From JBCBKZ01 sp039026975 (GTDB taxonomy: Bacteria; Bacteroidota; Bacteroidia; J057), in contig JBCCLI010000238.1 of NCBI GenBank assembly GCA_039026975.1, forward strand, positions 1-9,779: a DNA stretch of 9,779 bases, written 5' to 3'. Positions 6,463-9,779 of this stretch are shown piece by piece. The notes below the pieces were generated by a model. It searched no databases. It had not been told where the DNA came from and saw only the letters and a list, made by a program, of their open reading frames with translations. Numbering within the stretch: the first letter of the stretch is position 1; each line of letters starts with the position of its first letter. A program made the translations under genes and the position numbers.

Positions 6463-8091
6463 ATGAATGCTCCTGCTTTCTACAAGACCGCTTTACACAT
6501 AGGGCTATCCCTACTTTTTGTCTTCTCATGTAGGGAGATGCTCTCCCAGGAAACTCCCTCCACAGCACCTCCTAATATTATCCTGATAGTAGCGGATGAC
6601 CTGGGATGGAATGATGTAGGCTACCACGGCAGTGAGATACTCACCCCTACCCTAGATAGCTTAGCTGCTGAAGGGCTGGAGCTTAACCGCTTCTATGCGC
6701 ACCCTACATGCTCTCCCACCCGAGGAGCTATTATGACAGGTAAGAGCCCACTACGTCTAGGCTTATTGACTCCTTTCACTAAAAATAATCGGGAGGGATT
6801 ACCGCTAAGGGAAAAGATTCTCCCAGCCTATTTGAAGGAAGTAGGCTACCAAACTCACCTCATAGGGAAGTGGCACTTGGGGCGTTTCAATAAAGCGCAT
6901 TTACCTAATCAGCGAGGCTTTGACCACTTCTATGGCTACTTAACAGGAGGGATCGGCCACTTCAACCATGTACATGGCGGAGGGATAGACTGGCAAAGAA
7001 ATGGTCAAACTGTTTATGAGGACGGATATGTCACCCACCTTCTCACCCAGGAAGCGGTCAAAAAAATTAAGGAACATAAAAGAGATAATCCTTTTTTCAT
7101 AGAGGTCTCCTATTCTGCCCCACATCTCCCCAATGAAGCCCCTGAGCAGGCCGTGAAAAAGTATACCCATCTTCCTGATCCTGATCGACAGCTATTTGCG
7201 GCTATGGTTTCTGAAGTGGACGCAGGTGTCCGACAGATCTACGAGGCATTATTAGCTCAAGATCTTCTAAAGAATACCCTAATCTGGTTTCTGAGTGATA
7301 ATGGAGGGACTAACGAAGGCATTTACCCTAGCTACCTTAAAAGGCTAGTTAGCACTTCTCATAGGATATTTGACCCTCCTTTTCCTAATAACTTTTTGGA
7401 GTTTACCAGAATAGCCATAGAAAATAGCAGTGGAGATAATGCTCCCCTTAAAAAAGGGAAAGGAAGTGTATATGAAGGAGGAATTAGGGTACCTTCCTTC
7501 ATTTACGCCCCTGCTTTCTTAAAAAGTAGGAAAATAGATGATAGAATTACAGTCAATGATATTCTTCCCACTATCCTAGATATGATAGCCTATTCACCCC
7601 AGGGTGAACTAGATATAGATGGGGTAAGTCAGTGGGCCTTCCTACAAGGATGGACTGGGGCTCCAAGGGTGGATTTCATAGCACATGGAGTATTTGGGGA
7701 TGAAGCATATCTTAGGGATAGCCTAAAGCTCATTATCCCGGAAGAAGGACCTCTTGAATTATATAATGTCTATCATGATCCAACAGAAACAAGAAATCTA
7801 GCTTCACTACCTGACCAAAAAGAGTGGGTATCAGCTTTACGGGATAAGGCTCACGCCTTTCCAAGAGCTGAGTCAGTGCATGACCCTATTTGGAAAATGA
7901 TACTTGATCCAGACTTCTTTGGCGGAGAGGTGGATAGGGCTCCATATGCAGAGATAGTAGGCATAAATAGGAAGCCTTTTCCTTATGGGCTGGTTATGGG
8001 TATAGCCATATTGATGGGGGCAGGCTTCTTTTTGGTAAGAAGGAGAAAGACTAAAAGGGTAAGGATGGGAGGTCAAAAAAAATCGGGCTGA
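6463..8091 (+). CDS. Exported formylglycine-dependent sulfatase with C-terminal membrane anchor
   Basis: A 542-residue arylsulfatase-type enzyme (alkaline phosphatase superfamily) that hydrolyses sulfate esters. I start at the ATG at 6463; the frame upstream opens only with TTG. Residues 8-28 form a signal peptide. Cys23 in LFVFSC might be a lipobox cysteine but the -2 Phe fits poorly. Motifs are ILIVADDLGWNDVGYHG (metal ligands Asp45, Asp46), CSPTRGAIMTG (Cys83, the residue converted to formylglycine), IGKWHLG (Lys136, His138), SAPHLP (His221), LSDNGGT (Asp279, Asn280) and KGKGSVYEGGIRVP. The active site appears complete. After the domain, FPYGLVMGIAILMGAGFFLV followed by RRRKTKR forms a C-terminal helix with a positive stop-transfer tail. 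No maturase is encoded nearby. It diverges from the tetR operon; its last codons lie in the neighbour's terminator. Substrate unknown. Confidence 0.92.
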   Translation: MNAPAFYKTALHIGLSLLFVFSCREMLSQETPSTAPPNIILIVADDLGWNDVGYHGSEILTPTLDSLAAEGLELNRFYAHPTCSPTRGAIMTGKSPLRLGLLTPFTKNNREGLPLREKILPAYLKEVGYQTHLIGKWHLGRFNKAHLPNQRGFDHFYGYLTGGIGHFNHVHGGGIDWQRNGQTVYEDGYVTHLLTQEAVKKIKEHKRDNPFFIEVSYSAPHLPNEAPEQAVKKYTHLPDPDRQLFAAMVSEVDAGVRQIYEALLAQDLLKNTLIWFLSDNGGTNEGIYPSYLKRLVSTSHRIFDPPFPNNFLEFTRIAIENSSGDNAPLKKGKGSVYEGGIRVPSFIYAPAFLKSRKIDDRITVNDILPTILDMIAYSPQGELDIDGVSQWAFLQGWTGAPRVDFIAHGVFGDEAYLRDSLKLIIPEEGPLELYNVYHDPTETRNLASLPDQKEWVSALRDKAHAFPRAESVHDPIWKMILDPDFFGGEVDRAPYAEIVGINRKPFPYGLVMGIAILMGAGFFLVRRRKTKRVRMGGQKKSG

Positions 8092-8113
8092 ACCCTTAAG
8101 CTTCAGCCCGATT
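8074..8113 (-). terminator. Rho-independent terminator of the MORN-repeat gene
   Basis: AATCGGGCTGAA (8081-8092) and TTCAGCCCGATT (8102-8113) form a perfect 12-bp stem with a 9-nt loop. On the minus strand the stem runs straight into a T-tract made by the A-run upstream of 8083. It lies 21 bp after the MORN gene stop at 8135. The stem overlaps the last codons and TGA (8089-8091) of the convergent sulfatase. On the plus strand no T-tract follows, so termination for the sulfatase would be weaker. Confidence 0.9.
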
Positions 8114-8134
8114 GTAGGTGTCTACATTTATGAG

Positions 8135-9151
8135 TTAGTTTGATCTGTATTTTCCATACATGAAGGTACCTTCCTGAACTTCTCCCGAGGAAAGCTGTAA
8201 CCTTCCCTGTCCATGAATTCTGCCAGTATTGAATTCTCCCTCATATACGCTTCCATCTGCATAGGCAAATATACCGGAACCGTGACGTTTATCTAAGTGC
8301 CATTCTCCATTATATTTACTGCCATCACTGTAGGCGTAAACCCCTCTTCCATGTTTTCTTCCATTCAGCCAATTCCCCTCGTACACATCGTTATTGCTGT
8401 AGATCAGCTTTCCATATCCATTATACAGGCCAGCTTTGAATTCTCCTATATACACTGAGCCTGTAGGCGTGCTAAGCTTTCCTTTCCCCTCCATTCTCCC
8501 ACTATTCCAGTTTCCTTCGTAGATAATGCCATTAGCAAACTGCATGCGGCCGTATCCATGTTTTCTCCCTTCTCTCCACTCACCATTGTAATTATCTCCT
8601 TTAACCGTAGTCATTTTCCCACGGCCATTTCGTTGATTATTTACAAAATCACCCTCGTATACATCTCCATTAGGATAATAGTAAAGTGCTTTTCCAAACA
8701 CCTTTCCGTTAGTCCATACCCCAGCTATGGTAGTGCCATTGGGATATCTTAGGGTTCCTTCCCCATTCTGTTTATCATTAGCCCAGCTTCCTTTATATAC
8801 TCCCCCATCCCTGAAGGTAAGAATTCCAAAGCCATGCATTCTTCCTCTTTGGTAATCTCCTTCATATCTATCACCATTACGGTACACGTAAACTCCTTTT
8901 CCGTGCATAGCATCTCTAGCCCAGTATCCTTCATACTGATCACCAGTAGCCATTTTATATGTTCCGTAACCGTGACGTTTGGCCGATCTCCATTCTCCTT
9001 TGTAGAGATCTCCATTAGGGTATGAGTACACACCTTTTCCAGTATCACAATCTCCCTTAATACACTGAGATTGGACTGCGTTAGGCAGTATCAGAAACAG
9101 GCAAGTGATAGAAGCTAAGGCAGCATTAAGAAATATTGACTTATTGCGCAT
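8135..9151 (-). CDS. Secreted MORN-repeat protein, 13 tandem repeats
   Basis: I start at the ATG at 9151 (338 aa) because it gives a classic signal peptide (KSIFLNAALASITCLFLILP, then NAVQSQ). The ATG at 9205 would add 18 residues in front and cannot be excluded. After a short Cys-containing linker (CIKGDC), residues 38-338 are 13 consecutive 23-residue MORN units with no insertion or deletion, of the form GxGxxxYxxGxxYxGxWxxGxxH. Each forms a beta-hairpin, and together they give an elongated sheet that in other proteins binds lipids or partner proteins. Repeat 5 has Ile for the first Tyr, repeat 6 lacks the second Gly, and repeat 13 is degenerate. No enzymatic domain is present. Bacterial members have no well-established role; an envelope scaffold is a guess. 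It is monocistronic with its own terminator. Confidence 0.92.
   Translation of the reverse strand: MRNKSIFLNAALASITCLFLILPNAVQSQCIKGDCDTGKGVYSYPNGDLYKGEWRSAKRHGYGTYKMATGDQYEGYWARDAMHGKGVYVYRNGDRYEGDYQRGRMHGFGILTFRDGGVYKGSWANDKQNGEGTLRYPNGTTIAGVWTNGKVFGKALYYYPNGDVYEGDFVNNQRNGRGKMTTVKGDNYNGEWREGRKHGYGRMQFANGIIYEGNWNSGRMEGKGKLSTPTGSVYIGEFKAGLYNGYGKLIYSNNDVYEGNWLNGRKHGRGVYAYSDGSKYNGEWHLDKRHGSGIFAYADGSVYEGEFNTGRIHGQGRLQLSSGEVQEGTFMYGKYRSN
8138..9040 (-). repeat. 69-bp tandem coding repeat (13 units, MORN)
   Basis: The MORN gene body is a divergent 69-bp period repeated 13 times; the last unit has two extra codons. The recurring bases encode GDxYxGEW and GRxHGxG. Similar unit pairs include 3 and 12 (GRMH and GRIH endings) and 7 and 10 (GRKH endings). 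Unit DNA is diverged enough that recent copying is not evident by eye. Confidence 0.85.
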
Positions 9152-9205
9152 TGAGAGCAACGGTATTAGCCTTATAAAGGTATGGATAGTCTTTACCGTG
9201 TGCAT

Positions 9206-9635
9206 ATGTGTCTATGCCGAAATCTTACACATGTAAAACGAGCGCCAATCAGGAATCACAAGACAAGTACCTAATTCAACATATTTACGGAAGGGAAATG
9301 TAGTACACAGGATAGTATGAATGCAGCGTAATTTTTTTCTATAATCTTCCGTCTTTAATCTTGAAATACAGCAGATAATGAGCGATAAAAAATAATAAAA
9401 TCCAAAAATCGGATAATTAACTTTCCCTAATTCGAAGAGCTGGCTTCAAATATACCTAATTATCCTGAAAAAGCTAGGAGTTGCTACAATGTCCTATTCT
9501 GAAAATGCCAAGTAGTGGAGTAAATAAGAGAGCTTGCAGGATTTATTTGTTCTTTAGCGGAAAATGAATTTTCATGTATCCCCTAAGGCCTCCTTTTACG
9601 TAAGCATTAATAAACCTGACAAAGCTTAAAAGAAC
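9206..9635. other. Intergenic gap between divergent genes, no gene seen
   Basis: About 430 AT-rich bases separate the MORN gene from the last regulator gene. Only very short frames occur on either strand, none with a recognisable product. One 9-bp inverted repeat is listed separately, and GAAAAT / ATTTTC form a small palindrome near 9561-9574. A minus-strand TATATTTG at 9454-9447 matches a Bacteroidota -7 element, but there is no TTG at the right distance, and it would imply a leader of nearly 300 bases for the MORN gene. Promoters for both flanking genes should lie here but I cannot place them. Confidence 0.5.
9411..9465. repeat. Inverted repeat with small inner stem
   Basis: GGATAATTA (9411-9419) and TAATTATCC (9457-9465) are exact complements 37 bp apart. 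Inside, GAAG and CTTC can pair around AGCTGG. The element is AT-rich at its core and may be a chance match, a regulator site or part of a leader RNA. Confidence 0.3.
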
Positions 9636-9779
9636 ATGGAATTTGCTGATTCAATCCAAACCACCTATGTGAACTACGTGCTGGAAAATGGAAATAGACC
9701 CCCTTCTGTAGCCGCTTTTGTAGCTCAGCAGGATATGACTGAAAAAGATTTTTATGAGAAATATGCTTCTTTTTCCGTA
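9636..9779 (+). CDS. TetR-like transcriptional regulator, 5' part only
   Basis: Forty-eight codons are visible from the ATG at 9636 and the frame is open at the window edge. The opening MEFADSIQTTYVNYVLENG reads as TetR helix 1. SVAAFVAQQDMTEKDFYEKYASF then fits the TetR helix-turn-helix, with the aromatic FYEKYASF taking the place of the usual LYxYFxSK. This divergent form is seen in a Bacteroidota group of TetR-like regulators. A weak purine run (AAAAGAA) precedes the ATG. The ligand domain and the downstream partner genes lie outside the window. The call is inferred from this short N-terminus, so it is moderate. Confidence 0.65.
   Translation, partial: MEFADSIQTTYVNYVLENGNRPPSVAAFVAQQDMTEKDFYEKYASFSV

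Noticed and set aside
8138..9040. CRISPR-like periodic repeat
   Set aside because: The period is 69 bp, the units are diverged, continuous coding sequence, and there are no spacers; they are protein MORN repeats.
8749..9048. 99-codon open frame within the MORN gene, same strand
   Set aside because: It is an off-frame reading of the 69-bp repeat; because 69 is divisible by three, stop-free frames persist by periodicity. The in-frame product has the signal peptide and clear MORN motifs.
9447..9454. Minus-strand TATATTTG as a promoter of the MORN gene
   Set aside because: It fits the -7 consensus, but no TTG lies 17-23 bp upstream, and the resulting leader would be nearly 300 bases.
9508..9570. 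20-codon frame beginning ATGCCAAGT
   Set aside because: Too short, without a ribosome binding site, and with no recognisable product or conserved context.

Overview
The window looks like chromosomal DNA of a Bacteroidota bacterium, most likely of the Cytophagales type. The evidence is moderate AT-richness, almost no Shine-Dalgarno sequences, one clear Bacteroidota-style promoter (TTG, 18-bp spacer, TAnnTTTG) in front of the marR gene, and a typical gene set: a secreted S41 protease with a TPR-like tail, a periplasmic formylglycine sulfatase, a secreted MORN-repeat protein and many membrane-anchored products. The genus cannot be read from the sequence. No mobile element, CRISPR array, rRNA or tRNA was seen.

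Layout. (1) Positions 119-2098, minus strand: a MarR-family regulator followed 10 bp later by a secreted S41 (IRBP/tricorn-like) peptidase. A good promoter sits upstream of marR, and a 12-bp inverted repeat overlaps the likely transcription start, which suggests autorepression. (2) Positions 2099-2540: a gap without a gene, holding two imperfect stem-loops; the one nearest the operon end may be its terminator. (3) Positions 2541-6379, minus strand: a tightly packed four-gene operon of TetR regulator, His-rich four-helix membrane protein, FAD-dependent aromatic-hydroxylase-like monooxygenase, and fumarylacetoacetate-hydrolase-fold protein with an N-terminal membrane anchor. The junctions are 2 bp, 1 bp and a 4-bp ATGA overlap. 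(4) Positions 6463-8091, plus strand: a divergently transcribed sulfatase with a signal peptide and a C-terminal membrane helix. The 83-bp divergent gap carries a 20-bp near-perfect palindrome, a strong TetR operator candidate. (5) Positions 8135-9151, minus strand: a secreted protein made almost entirely of 13 in-register 23-residue MORN repeats. It converges on the sulfatase, and its intrinsic terminator overlaps the sulfatase stop codon. (6) Positions 9206-9635: a gap without a gene, with one 9-bp inverted repeat. (7) Positions 9636-9779, plus strand: the first 48 codons of a TetR-like regulator that runs off the window.

The most interesting unit is the TetR-controlled operon together with the divergent sulfatase. 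A reasonable inference is an inducible module: a TetR repressor senses an aromatic or sulfated aromatic compound, the sulfatase removes sulfate outside the cytoplasm, the flavin monooxygenase hydroxylates the ring, and the FAA-fold protein cleaves or hydrates a diketo-acid type product. No ring-cleavage dioxygenase, transporter or formylglycine-generating enzyme is encoded here, so the substrate stays unknown. The ordinary reading, a small detoxification operon next to an unrelated sulfatase, is also possible.
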